This document shows, one piece after another, positions 56,321-64,000 of a stretch of 64,000 bases of DNA. The notes beneath the pieces are model-generated. The model worked only from the letters and a program-made list of their open reading frames with translations. It was not told where the DNA came from and did no database searches. The first letter of the stretch is position 1, and every line of letters begins with the position of its first letter. A program made the translations under genes and the position numbers. The DNA comes from Acinetobacter sp. SAAs474 (lineage in GTDB: Bacteria; Pseudomonadota; Gammaproteobacteria; Pseudomonadales; Moraxellaceae). Location of the stretch: positions 1,240,001 through 1,304,000 of the forward strand of contig NZ_CP127915.1 of assembly GCF_032823475.1 (NCBI RefSeq), in the 5' to 3' direction.

Positions 56321-58270
56321 ATGCTCGCAAAAGAAAAAAAAATAGATATCAAGCTAGCATTAGGCACAATTTCAATGTTGGTTTTTCCTACTTTATATGC
56401 AGCTGAAGAGCAATTTAATGATGCTTTAAGCGCATCAAATACAGGGAAGACAGAATTAGTTCAACAATATCAATCTAGTATGCAAAATGATGTGTTGGGG
56501 TATTATCCTGAATATTGGCTGTTAAATAGTAATTTAGCGTTGCAGCCTGCGAGTGCAATTATTGATTTTGCAGAACGCTATCCTCAATCGGCAATGGCGG
56601 AAAAATTGAGTGCAGATTATGTGGAAGAAAAAGTAAAACAGGCTGATTTTGCTAGTGCTCAGCCTGTTTTAGCCTATATTTCTAACCCGGATCAGGCGGA
56701 AACATGTGCGATTGCACAGGTCAGAGCAAGTAGTGGTGATCCATTGGTATTTGCACAATATAAAGATATTTGGTTGACAACCAGTAGTCAGCCTGACTCT
56801 TGTATAGGATTGGCGCGTATGATGTTGGCTAATCCACTCATGACCAAAGAAGATCGTGAACAACGCTTATGGGTATTGTTACGGTCTGGCCAAAGTGGTC
56901 AGGCTGTTGCAACTGCGCAAAGTCTAGGACTGAATTTATCTTTGGCACAGCTTAATCGTATCCAATCCAATCCACTCAATTACTTGTGGTCTGCTCCGAA
57001 AGAGAATGATACCGATTATGCTTATTTAATTTATGCGATAGGGCGTTTAGCAGAAAGTGACTTAAGTGCTGCATTGTCTACACTGCCACGAACGACCACG
57101 GATACACCTGATAAAATTCAAAAAGCATTATATAGAACAGTCGCTTATATTGGTGGTACGACTGTGATGAAAAATAATTTTAACCGTGAAGTTTTAACCA
57201 GTTTTGATCGTAGCTATGGTATGCCACTCAGTTATGAAGAAGCTGAAATTTATGCACGGCAAGCAATCCGCTTTAATGCTTGGGACAGCTTAGTGTTTGC
57301 CATTGATGCAATGCCGCCAGATAAAAGACAGGAAGCACGTTGGCAATATTGGCTTGCGCGTGCTTATGAACAAAGAACGGACTCCACATCAAAGAATGCT
57401 GCACGTGAAATGTATAAACAATTATCACAAGGTGATGATTATTATAATTTATTAGCAAAAGATCATTTAGGACATTCTTATCATGAGTTGCCTAAAAATT
57501 ATCAACCAACCAGTCTTGATATAAAGCGTCTAGATCAGGATATCCATTTTAAACGTGCATTTACATTAAAATCGATTAATGCACCGGCAAACTATATTAA
57601 TCGTGAGTGGAACTGGGCAGTACGCCAAGCATATTTAAAACATGATGATGGCCTGATTTTAGCAGCGGCAAAGCGTGCTACAGAGATGGGGTGGTATGAT
57701 CGTGCAATTTATGCTGCAGATCGTACGACACAACAACATAATTATCAGTATCGATATGCTACCCCATATCGCAATTATGTTGTATCTCATAGTAAAAATG
57801 CAGGTATAGATCCCGCTTGGGCTTATGGTTTAATGCGACAAGAAAGCCGTTTTAATATTGGTGCACGCTCAAATGTTGGTGCGGGTGGATTAATGCAAGT
57901 GATGCCAAATACAGCAAAGTTAATTGCTCGACAAATGGGAGAGGCTTATAATCCTGCCGCATTAACAGATATGAATACCAATATTCGCTATGGGACATAT
58001 TATTTGTCTATGATTCAAAATCAATTGGATGGCAATTCAGTGCTGGCGACCGCCGGTTATAATGCTGGACCTAATCGAGCACGCCGTTGGCAATCTGAAA
58101 ATCAAGTGATTGCTGCAGATCAATATACTGAATCTATCCCACTTGCAGAAACGCGTGACTATGTGAAGCATGTGATGACAAATGCGACACATTATGGTGT
58201 ATTACTTGGTCAAGGTGGTCAATCCATTACCAAAAGAATGCAAACGATTCCGATGCGAAATACGCAATAA
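56321..58270 (+). CDS. slt: Soluble lytic murein transglycosylase
   Basis: A 649-residue periplasmic enzyme that cleaves peptidoglycan to 1,6-anhydro-muropeptides. It has a signal peptide (cleavage near TLYA/AEE) and a long alpha-superhelical U-domain. The C-terminal catalytic SLT domain carries the glutamate in MRQESRFNIGA, then GGLMQVMPNTAK and AGYNAGPNRARRW. The ATG at 56321 has TAGG six bases upstream and gives a normal signal peptide; starts at 56282-56297 would extend it. The RNase T2-like gene follows after 26 bases. Confidence 0.94.
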   Translation: MLAKEKKIDIKLALGTISMLVFPTLYAAEEQFNDALSASNTGKTELVQQYQSSMQNDVLGYYPEYWLLNSNLALQPASAIIDFAERYPQSAMAEKLSADYVEEKVKQADFASAQPVLAYISNPDQAETCAIAQVRASSGDPLVFAQYKDIWLTTSSQPDSCIGLARMMLANPLMTKEDREQRLWVLLRSGQSGQAVATAQSLGLNLSLAQLNRIQSNPLNYLWSAPKENDTDYAYLIYAIGRLAESDLSAALSTLPRTTTDTPDKIQKALYRTVAYIGGTTVMKNNFNREVLTSFDRSYGMPLSYEEAEIYARQAIRFNAWDSLVFAIDAMPPDKRQEARWQYWLARAYEQRTDSTSKNAAREMYKQLSQGDDYYNLLAKDHLGHSYHELPKNYQPTSLDIKRLDQDIHFKRAFTLKSINAPANYINREWNWAVRQAYLKHDDGLILAAAKRATEMGWYDRAIYAADRTTQQHNYQYRYATPYRNYVVSHSKNAGIDPAWAYGLMRQESRFNIGARSNVGAGGLMQVMPNTAKLIARQMGEAYNPAALTDMNTNIRYGTYYLSMIQNQLDGNSVLATAGYNAGPNRARRWQSENQVIAADQYTESIPLAETRDYVKHVMTNATHYGVLLGQGGQSITKRMQTIPMRNTQ

Positions 58271-58296
58271 ACTATTTAGAAATCATTAGGTTTTGC

Positions 58297-58953
58297 ATGA
58301 AGAAAATGGATCATACAATACAGTTTAATCATCGTGTTCTTTATTTTGTCAGTTCGCTAGTACTGTATTTAGTTTTCTCCAATACTCATGCAAATACCGT
58401 TAATGGTTATGTGATGGGAATTCAAATGACACCTGCAGTATGTTTAATGGATTCTGCTAAAGCAAAGACACGGCAATGTTTAGAAGGTTATGCCTTAAAT
58501 ATTACAGGGCTTTATCCAGAGACTCGGCAGGTTGATTGTCAAACTAACTCCTCGGCAGCATTGTCACCGATTCAGGCTAAGGTGGTTGCACGAGTGATGC
58601 CAGATGAGCGAGCAAGAGTTGCATTATGGAGAGGAATAGGAGGCTGTGTTCCAATGAATGCAAGTCAATATTTTCGAAATGTGATCAATTTTGCTGATCG
58701 TTTAAATATTCCGGCAGTGATGACCACACAAGCATCTGTACGTATACAGCGTGATATCTTAACAGCAATGTTTATACGACTTAACCCAAGTTTGTTAGAA
58801 AAAAGTATTCATTTTCAATGTAATCGTTATCGAAATACGACTTACTTAACCAATATTAAAGTGTGTTATAACCCTGTAGGTCAATATAAAGCATGTGCAC
58901 CTACCGTGATTACTGAATGTCCAAAAACATTTACAATTAAAGGCTCTTATTAA
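58297..58953 (+). CDS. Secreted RNase T2-like protein lacking the catalytic histidines
   Basis: A 218-residue protein with an N-terminal signal peptide (cleavage near THA/NTV) and several cysteines. YALNITGLYPE aligns with the first RNase T2 active-site box FTLHGLWPE, with Thr in place of His. ALWRGIGGCV followed by YFRNVINFADRLNI aligns with the second box (HEWxKHGTC then YF), with Ile in place of His. The RNase T2 fold is thus likely, but activity is not. It follows slt by 26 bases and is probably co-transcribed. Alternative: an inhibitor or binding protein of the same fold. Confidence 0.7.
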   Translation: MKKMDHTIQFNHRVLYFVSSLVLYLVFSNTHANTVNGYVMGIQMTPAVCLMDSAKAKTRQCLEGYALNITGLYPETRQVDCQTNSSAALSPIQAKVVARVMPDERARVALWRGIGGCVPMNASQYFRNVINFADRLNIPAVMTTQASVRIQRDILTAMFIRLNPSLLEKSIHFQCNRYRNTTYLTNIKVCYNPVGQYKACAPTVITECPKTFTIKGSY

Positions 58954-59339
58954 GATAACAATCATTGCAGTTAAAACCAGACACATTCTAAATTGGTTTT
59001 TGGTGAATATTTGTTTACTTTGGTCGAGTTTTGTAATGATAAAGAAAAGCTAGGCTAGGTGATATCTCTTTGTTTGGTGTGCTTAGATCATATAAAAAAA
59101 TATTTTCAATAGCTTAGATCAGTGTTTTTTTGATTAAGATGGATTATTTTTTTGAATATTTAATTTTATCTGATCTTTTTGTAAATTTTATTTATATTTT
59201 CTATCAGACTTTTGTTGAAATCTATTCTCTTTTACATGCATCTGGCTAAGTATTGGAGTACAATCTTTGGCGTTTATGATTATTAGATTAGATAGTTGCT
59301 ATTTAATCGCAATGAAGATCCTCATTTGGAGATAATTAG
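58954..59339. other. Intergenic region upstream of mdh
   Basis: About 385 very AT-rich bases leading to mdh, which has GGAG just upstream of its ATG. It must hold the mdh promoter; the boxes are not clear enough to place. No gene or RNA is seen. Confidence 0.5.
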
Positions 59340-60326
59340 ATGAAGCAAGCAGTTCGTGTTGCCGTTACTGGCGCTGCAGGTCAAATTGGTTACAGCCTAT
59401 TATTCCGTATCGCAAGCGGCGAAATGTTAGGTAAAGATCAACCAGTGATTTTGCAATTGCTCGAAGTTCCTTTTGAGAAAGCTCAACAAGCGCTTAAAGG
59501 CGTAATGATGGAGCTTCAAGACTGTGCATTCCCTCTTTTAGAAGGCATGATTGGAACTGATGATCCAAATGTTGCATTCAAAGATGCTGACTACTGCTTA
59601 CTTGTTGGTGCTCGTCCACGTGGCCCAGGTATGGAACGTGCTGACTTATTACAAGAAAATGCTAAAATCTTTACTGTTCAAGGTAAAGCAATTAATGATC
59701 ATGCTAGCCGTGACGTTAAAGTACTTGTTGTCGGTAACCCAGCGAACACTAACGCTTACATCGCGATGAAATCTGCTCCAGATCTTAATCCTGGTCAATT
59801 CACTGCTATGTTACGTCTTGACCATAACCGTGCTGCAAGCCAAATTGCTGCAAAAACGGGTAAAGCAGTTAAAGATATTAAAAACCTTACAGTTTGGGGC
59901 AATCACTCTCCAACGATGTATGCTGATTACCGTTTTGCAACCATTAATGGTGAAAGCGTTAAAGACATGATCAATGATCAAGAATGGAATGCAAATGTAT
60001 TCCTTCCAACAGTTGGTAAACGTGGCGCTGCAATTATTGAAGCACGTGGTTTATCTTCTGCGGCTTCTGCTGCAAATGCTGCAATTGATCATATGCGTGA
60101 TTGGGCACTTGGTACCAATGGTGAATGGGTAACAATGGGTATTCCTTCTGATGGTTCTTATGGTATTCCAGAAGGGATCATCTATGGTGTTCCTGTAACA
60201 TGTGAAAATGGCCAATATACTCGTGTCGAAGGTCTAGAAATTGACGAATTCAGTCGTGAACGTATGGATTTCACATTGAATGAATTAGAAGAAGAACGTG
60301 CAGCAATTGCTCACTTGTTCAACTAA
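59340..60326 (+). CDS. mdh: Malate dehydrogenase
   Basis: A 328-residue NAD-dependent enzyme of the TCA cycle. The NAD motif is [12 protein letters not shown], and substrate arginines lie in [10 protein letters not shown] (Arg92, Arg98). The catalytic pair is Asp161 in RLDHNRA and His189 in WGNHSPTMY. Length 328 fits the dimeric, cytosolic-type MDH common in Acinetobacter and Pseudomonas-related groups, longer than the 312 of E. coli. GGAG precedes the ATG. It is monocistronic with a strong terminator, and uses host-preferred codons, in line with high expression. Confidence 0.97.
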   Translation: MKQAVRVAVTGAAGQIGYSLLFRIASGEMLGKDQPVILQLLEVPFEKAQQALKGVMMELQDCAFPLLEGMIGTDDPNVAFKDADYCLLVGARPRGPGMERADLLQENAKIFTVQGKAINDHASRDVKVLVVGNPANTNAYIAMKSAPDLNPGQFTAMLRLDHNRAASQIAAKTGKAVKDIKNLTVWGNHSPTMYADYRFATINGESVKDMINDQEWNANVFLPTVGKRGAAIIEARGLSSAASAANAAIDHMRDWALGTNGEWVTMGIPSDGSYGIPEGIIYGVPVTCENGQYTRVEGLEIDEFSRERMDFTLNELEEERAAIAHLFN

Positions 60327-60349
60327 TTAATTTCAGCTTAGGCTGCGAT

Positions 60350-60379
60350 AAAAAAACACCCTAAATAGGGTGTTTTTTT
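60350..60379 (+). terminator. Rho-independent terminator of mdh
   Basis: AAAAACACCCT and AGGGTGTTTTT pair around the loop AAAT, followed by T residues. Confidence 0.92.
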
Positions 60380-60523
60380 ATATTCAGTTTGAGGTTAAAA
60401 ATTATACATAATAAAAAGATACAGTTTGCAACAATAAAAATTATTTAAGGGCTAGGTTTTCGGGTAAATATCTTATAAGTTCAGTTAATAACAATGGATA
60501 GATAAGTTGATAAGGAGGGCATT

Positions 60524-60781
60524 ATGCTCAATCAGAATAAACCATCCTTAGCTTTACTCTTTGCACAGCTTGGTTTGGCAAATAGCCCTGCTGCAATTGA
60601 ATTATATATACGTACACATCAGCTACCTCGTCGTCAAAATTTGCATGATGCATCGTTTTGGAATAAGGCACAGCGTGATTTTTTAATCAGTCATTTGGTT
60701 CAAGATGATGAATGGTCAATTTGGATTGATGAATTAAATCAACAGTTGCATCTGGATGCATATAAATTACAGGTGATTTAA
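60524..60781 (+). CDS. DUF2789 family protein
   Basis: An 85-residue soluble protein matching DUF2789, with SLALLFAQLGLANSPAAIE near the start, HQLPRRQNLHDASFWN in the middle and DDEWSIWIDELNQQLH at the end. GGAGG-type ribosome-binding sequence (AAGGAGGGC) lies just upstream. The function is unknown; the family is common in gammaproteobacteria. A terminator follows at once. Confidence 0.88.
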   Translation: MLNQNKPSLALLFAQLGLANSPAAIELYIRTHQLPRRQNLHDASFWNKAQRDFLISHLVQDDEWSIWIDELNQQLHLDAYKLQVI

Positions 60782-60801
60782 ACTGCTGATTAAGTATGAT
60801 A

Positions 60802-60826
60802 AAAAAGCGCCCTATGGCGCTTTTGT
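60802..60826. terminator. Bidirectional terminator between the DUF2789 gene and the gene at 60834
   Basis: AAAAGCGCC and GGCGCTTTT pair around the loop CTAT, with A and T runs on the two sides. Confidence 0.85.
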
Positions 60827-60833
60827 ATCTGAT

Positions 60834-61361
60834 CTAATGTATTTTTTTAAATAATATATGTTGAAACCAGTCATGATTGTGATAGCTTTTAAAAGCGGGA
60901 TGTTGCTGGGTTTTTAATCGATCAAATTCTGTCGTATGGCTATATTTGCTTAGCCAATGACGTGTCATTGCTGGTTGCTGATTAGCCGCACTACTATATG
61001 CCAACAAAAATAAAATATCGCTATCTTGATAATGCGCCAGAGGTTTTAGAATTTGCTGCGTAATGAGGGCAAATTTGCTCTCTTTACTGATTTCGTAATA
61101 GAGCATATAGGCATTGGCTAAGCATATGGATAATTCTAGATATCGATTTAATGTTATATCTTCAAATTCAACTCGAGCTTGTTCCAACAGAACAATTGCC
61201 TCTTGTAAAAAATGTATTTGTTCCTGATGTAATTGACTGTAGTGGACGAGCTGTAGTCTTAAGTCTGCACGTTCTAAGGCAAGTTCAGCTGTATTTTCTT
61301 GTAAATACAGCTGATCAGTTTCGCCAATACGCTCAATAATAGCAGAGATGGGTTTGCGCAT
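60834..61361 (-). CDS. Hypothetical all-helical protein (TPR-like), 175 residues
   Basis: The protein looks all-alpha, with repeated helix pairs such as FLQEAIVLLEQARVEFEDI and YLELSICLANAYMLYYEI that resemble TPR units. No catalytic motif, signal peptide or membrane segment is seen. The ATG at 61361 has GAGGA six to seven bases upstream. It follows the 2OG-oxygenase gene on the same strand, 152 bases apart. The function is unknown, perhaps protein binding. Confidence 0.68.
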   Translation of the reverse strand: MRKPISAIIERIGETDQLYLQENTAELALERADLRLQLVHYSQLHQEQIHFLQEAIVLLEQARVEFEDITLNRYLELSICLANAYMLYYEISKESKFALITQQILKPLAHYQDSDILFLLAYSSAANQQPAMTRHWLSKYSHTTEFDRLKTQQHPAFKSYHNHDWFQHILFKKIH

Positions 61362-61513
61362 GGTTTATCCTCACCATAACAAGGTTGGAGCAGTTGAAGA
61401 GTCAATAAATCATATTTCATGTGACATTATTGTGTTTTAACAAGACGCAAGATTGCAGTTATGAGCGAATTGTTAATAGATTCTATATAAGGCTTATTTT
61501 TTGAATTTAAAGC

Positions 61514-62116
61514 TTAAAATAGAACATGATCATGGCGTAGCCAAGCGGTAATTGATAAGCGTTGTTGCTTTGCTATACGAACTTCATGCAATAAATCACT
61601 TTGAAACAACACAATACGATTGGGTAAGGGAGGCAGGATATGCCAATCCTTGTTTTTATCTTGTAAATGAAGTTCTCCGCCCCAGTCGGTTCGCCAATCT
61701 TGATGTAAATAATAAACAGCGGAGATAACTCGACCATTTTTACCTTGGGGATTATCCCGATGTAATGCATAAAATTCACCTGCATTATAACAAGCAAAAT
61801 GCGCCTCAATATCTTGAATACCTAGGAAAAAAAATCTGTTTAGTTGCTCGGATAAATGATGTAGTGCTTGGATATGCTGTTGAGCGATAGGAAATTTTTC
61901 ATCAATCCATAGGATATGGTCACTACGAATATTACTGATCACACCGTTTTGGACTGCGGCCTGACGAAACTCATCAAAATGTGCACTACATTCCTGAATG
62001 AGTTGATCGTGATATTCTGGCTGATATGCATGATCAATCACAGCAAAACCATGTTGGTCTAAATCATTGAGAATCTGAGCGATAGGCCAAGACTTTTGTG
62101 GCAAAACTGTATCCAT
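61514..62116 (-). CDS. 2-oxoglutarate/Fe(II)-dependent oxygenase (prolyl 4-hydroxylase-like)
   Basis: A 200-residue protein with the double-stranded beta-helix pattern of 2OG oxygenases. The first two metal ligands lie in YALHRDNPQ (His, Asp). GGELHLQD and PNRIVLFQSDLLHEV supply the third ligand His, and QRLSITAWLRH supplies the 2OG-binding Arg. Family members hydroxylate proteins such as ribosomal proteins or act on small substrates; the target here is unknown. The ATG at 62116 has GGGAT upstream; a TTG at 62122 is less likely. Confidence 0.87.
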   Translation of the reverse strand: MDTVLPQKSWPIAQILNDLDQHGFAVIDHAYQPEYHDQLIQECSAHFDEFRQAAVQNGVISNIRSDHILWIDEKFPIAQQHIQALHHLSEQLNRFFFLGIQDIEAHFACYNAGEFYALHRDNPQGKNGRVISAVYYLHQDWRTDWGGELHLQDKNKDWHILPPLPNRIVLFQSDLLHEVRIAKQQRLSITAWLRHDHVLF

Positions 62117-62230
62117 ATACAAAATCCCAAAGGATGTAAAAATGCATATTTATTTTAGGGTAATAATTGCGTCGAAACGAAATATTTTTTTCATGCTAAA
62201 ATATGTATTGATACGAGGAATAAATGCAAC

Positions 62231-63088
62231 ATGAATTACCGTCACCATTTCCATGCTGGCAACTTTGCCGACGTGATGAAGCATGTATTATTGCTTCAAT
62301 TATTAAGTCGACTGAATGCAAAAGATAAACCTTATCGCTATGTAGATACACATGGTGGTGCGGGTAAATATGATTTATCAACGTCTGAGGCACAAAAGTC
62401 AGGTGAGTTTTTAACTGGTATTCATCGTCTGGTTAAACTTGATGATTCTATTAAACGTAATGCGCCCGAAGGTGTTCAGCAATATTTAAAAATTGTTGAA
62501 AAAATGCGTCAAAATTTGGGTAAGGGTGCTTATCCTGGTTCACCTTGGTTTGCTTTAGAAGGAATGCGTGCTACAGATAAAGCCACTATTTTTGAAATGC
62601 AGCGCGATGTATTTCAACAATTACAACACAATATTTTTGATAAGCGAGCAGGCTTACATGAACGTGATGCTTATGAAGGGCTATTAGCGGTTATTCCACC
62701 TGTGGAAAAGCGTGGTTTAGTCATGATTGATCCACCTTATGAATTGGAGCGTAAAGATTTTCCTCAGTTGGTAGAATTAATTGCTAAAGCATATAAAAAA
62801 TGGTCTACCGGTGTCTTTGCAATATGGTACCCAATTAAAGATCGCGCCATGATTGATCGTTTTGAAAAGAAAATGATTAAAACGGGTATTCGTCGCCAGT
62901 TAATTTGTGAGGTTTGTGTTTGGCCAGATGATACTCCTGTGGGTTTAAATGGTTGTGGTTTGTTGGTGATTAATCCACCTTGGAAGTTTTCTGAAGATGC
63001 AGATGAAGCATTACAATGGTTATTTCCACATTTACGTATGAGTGAAAATGGTGGACATGCGGCAGTACGCTGGTTAGTAGGTGAATAA
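62231..63088 (+). CDS. rlmJ: 23S rRNA (adenine(2030)-N6)-methyltransferase RlmJ
   Basis: A 285-residue SAM methyltransferase. The N-terminus MNYRHHFHAGNFADVMKH is diagnostic. YVDTHGGAGKYDL is the SAM-binding loop and VMIDPPYE the catalytic DPPY motif for N6-adenine methylation. GVFAIWYPIKDR and WPDDTPVGLNGCGLLVINPP complete the match. An out-of-frame ATG seven bases upstream shares the leader but is not used. pssA follows on the same strand after 43 bases. Confidence 0.95.
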   Translation: MNYRHHFHAGNFADVMKHVLLLQLLSRLNAKDKPYRYVDTHGGAGKYDLSTSEAQKSGEFLTGIHRLVKLDDSIKRNAPEGVQQYLKIVEKMRQNLGKGAYPGSPWFALEGMRATDKATIFEMQRDVFQQLQHNIFDKRAGLHERDAYEGLLAVIPPVEKRGLVMIDPPYELERKDFPQLVELIAKAYKKWSTGVFAIWYPIKDRAMIDRFEKKMIKTGIRRQLICEVCVWPDDTPVGLNGCGLLVINPPWKFSEDADEALQWLFPHLRMSENGGHAAVRWLVGE

Positions 63089-63131
63089 GCTCCTCATGAA
63101 TATGAACATCGGTCACAGATAGGATTAAATA

Positions 63132-63962
63132 ATGACAAATATAAATAAACCTGAACGGGGAATATCGTCAACGGCAGAAGAAAAATCATTTGATGGCATT
63201 ACTTTTGAAGTTGAAGAAGAGGAACATACCCATGAGGGGCAGAAGGTCAAACGTCGTGGTATCTATTTGTGGCCAAACCTGATTACAACCCTAGCATTGT
63301 TTTCAGGCTTTTATTCAATTATTGCCAGTATGAATGGTCACTATAATCAAGCGATTTATGCAATTTTTATTGCAGCATTGCTTGATGGTCTGGATGGGCG
63401 TGTTGCCCGTGCAATTGGTGCACAAAGCCCTTTTGGTGAGCAATTTGACTCTTTATCTGATTTACTTGCTTTTGGTGTGGCGCCAGCAATTTTGATGTAT
63501 AGCTGGGGATTACATGATTTTGGCCGCATTGGTCTTGCATGCTGTTTTGTTTACACTGCTTGTGCTGCATTTCGTTTAGCACGTTTTAATGTACAGATTG
63601 GTGTAGTTGATAAACGTTACTTTATTGGTATCGCGAGTCCTTTGGCTGCAATTATCATTATTTCTAGTGTATTGGTGGCTTTGGACTTTCCAACGCTATT
63701 TGATGTTCAAGATAAAACGATACAAATAATCTGTTCGGTATTAATTGTTACAGTTGGTTTGTTGATGATTTCGAATATCAAGTATTATTCTTTTAAAACA
63801 GTTGACCGTAAACGTGTACCTTTTGCAGTACTGCCTTTAATTGTATTTATTTTAGCTGCGGTCACTTATAATATTCCAGTGGGAATTTTAGTTATTTCAT
63901 TAATCTATGTTTTATCTGGTTTTGTGACAACATTTCTTGCGAGAAAGCAAGTGAATACATAA
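63132..63962 (+). CDS. pssA: CDP-diacylglycerol-serine O-phosphatidyltransferase
   Basis: A 276-residue membrane enzyme that makes phosphatidylserine, the precursor of phosphatidylethanolamine. The CDP-alcohol phosphotransferase motif is complete: DGRVARAIGAQSPFGEQFDS with the last Asp three residues on. About eight hydrophobic segments follow a polar, acidic N-terminus of 50 residues (EEEEHTHEGQKVKRRG). It is the Bacillus-type Pss, not the E. coli soluble type. AGGAT lies upstream of the ATG. A new gene begins 24 bases after its stop. Confidence 0.95.
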   Translation: MTNINKPERGISSTAEEKSFDGITFEVEEEEHTHEGQKVKRRGIYLWPNLITTLALFSGFYSIIASMNGHYNQAIYAIFIAALLDGLDGRVARAIGAQSPFGEQFDSLSDLLAFGVAPAILMYSWGLHDFGRIGLACCFVYTACAAFRLARFNVQIGVVDKRYFIGIASPLAAIIIISSVLVALDFPTLFDVQDKTIQIICSVLIVTVGLLMISNIKYYSFKTVDRKRVPFAVLPLIVFILAAVTYNIPVGILVISLIYVLSGFVTTFLARKQVNT

Positions 63963-63986
63963 AAGTATAATAATGAGGAGCTTGAT

Positions 63987-64000
63987 ATGAGTTTATTGCA
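63987..64000 (+). CDS. Start of a further gene, cut by the window edge
   Basis: The ATG at 63987 (Met-Ser-Leu-Leu) has AATGAGGAG six bases upstream, a strong ribosome-binding site, and lies 24 bases after pssA. Only four codons are visible, so the product cannot be named. Confidence 0.55.

Overview
The window is a chromosomal segment of a gammaproteobacterium, almost certainly genus Acinetobacter. It is AT-rich, the housekeeping order tgt-queA-tRNA-Leu-sensor kinase-glnE-ilvE-(surface glycan block)-aspS is the one that frames the lipooligosaccharide (LOS) outer-core locus in Acinetobacter, and the miaB-phoH-ybeY, slt, mdh and rlmJ-pssA neighbourhoods fit the same genus. The species cannot be fixed from this sequence alone. 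No rRNA operon, insertion sequence, prophage or CRISPR array was seen.

Layout. 1-8 kb: tRNA modification genes tgt (cut by the window edge) and queA, tRNA-Leu(CAA) with a strong promoter and terminator, an orphan soluble histidine kinase, glnE and ilvE. 8.3-18.8 kb: the outer-core-type glycan locus between ilvE and aspS. It holds a TupA-like ATP-grasp protein, a ugd/UDP-glucuronate-epimerase pair (a predicted UDP-galacturonate route), a Stealth-type sugar-phosphate transferase, three GT25 enzymes, a GT2, a GT32-like enzyme, one further glycosyltransferase and a late lipid A acyltransferase. Strand switches are frequent and 14.4-17.9 kb is visibly more AT-rich, both signs of mosaic assembly. 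19-26 kb: aspS, the zinc receptor gene znuD with a near-consensus Zur box over its promoter, a phospholipase D-like protein, a hypothetical gene and psiE.

27-43 kb: metabolic and transport genes. They are two tandem acyl-CoA dehydrogenases, tauABCD for taurine use, an AaeAB-like efflux set (FUSC protein, DUF1656 protein, HlyD-type adaptor), a thioesterase-like protein, a MetF-like protein fused to a cysteine-rich MTHFR C-terminal domain, a YihY membrane protein and a WrbA-like flavoprotein.

44-49 kb is the most interesting block: two short divergent gene sets that together resemble the mycobacterial decaprenyl-phosphoryl-arabinose pathway. They encode a UbiA-type phosphoribosyltransferase, a divergent PAP2 phosphatase, a DprE1-like FAD oxidase, a DprE2-like reductase, a GtrA-like membrane protein and a large polytopic membrane protein of unknown function. 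The inference is that this bacterium makes a polyprenyl-phosphate-linked D-arabinofuranose donor for a surface glycan or protein. 49-64 kb returns to core genes: a zinc-ribbon/glycine-zipper protein, xpt, a hypothetical gene, a TonB-like protein, miaB-phoH-ybeY, slt, a degenerate RNase T2-like secreted protein, mdh, a DUF2789 protein, a hypothetical gene, a 2OG-Fe(II) oxygenase, rlmJ, pssA and the first codons of one more gene.
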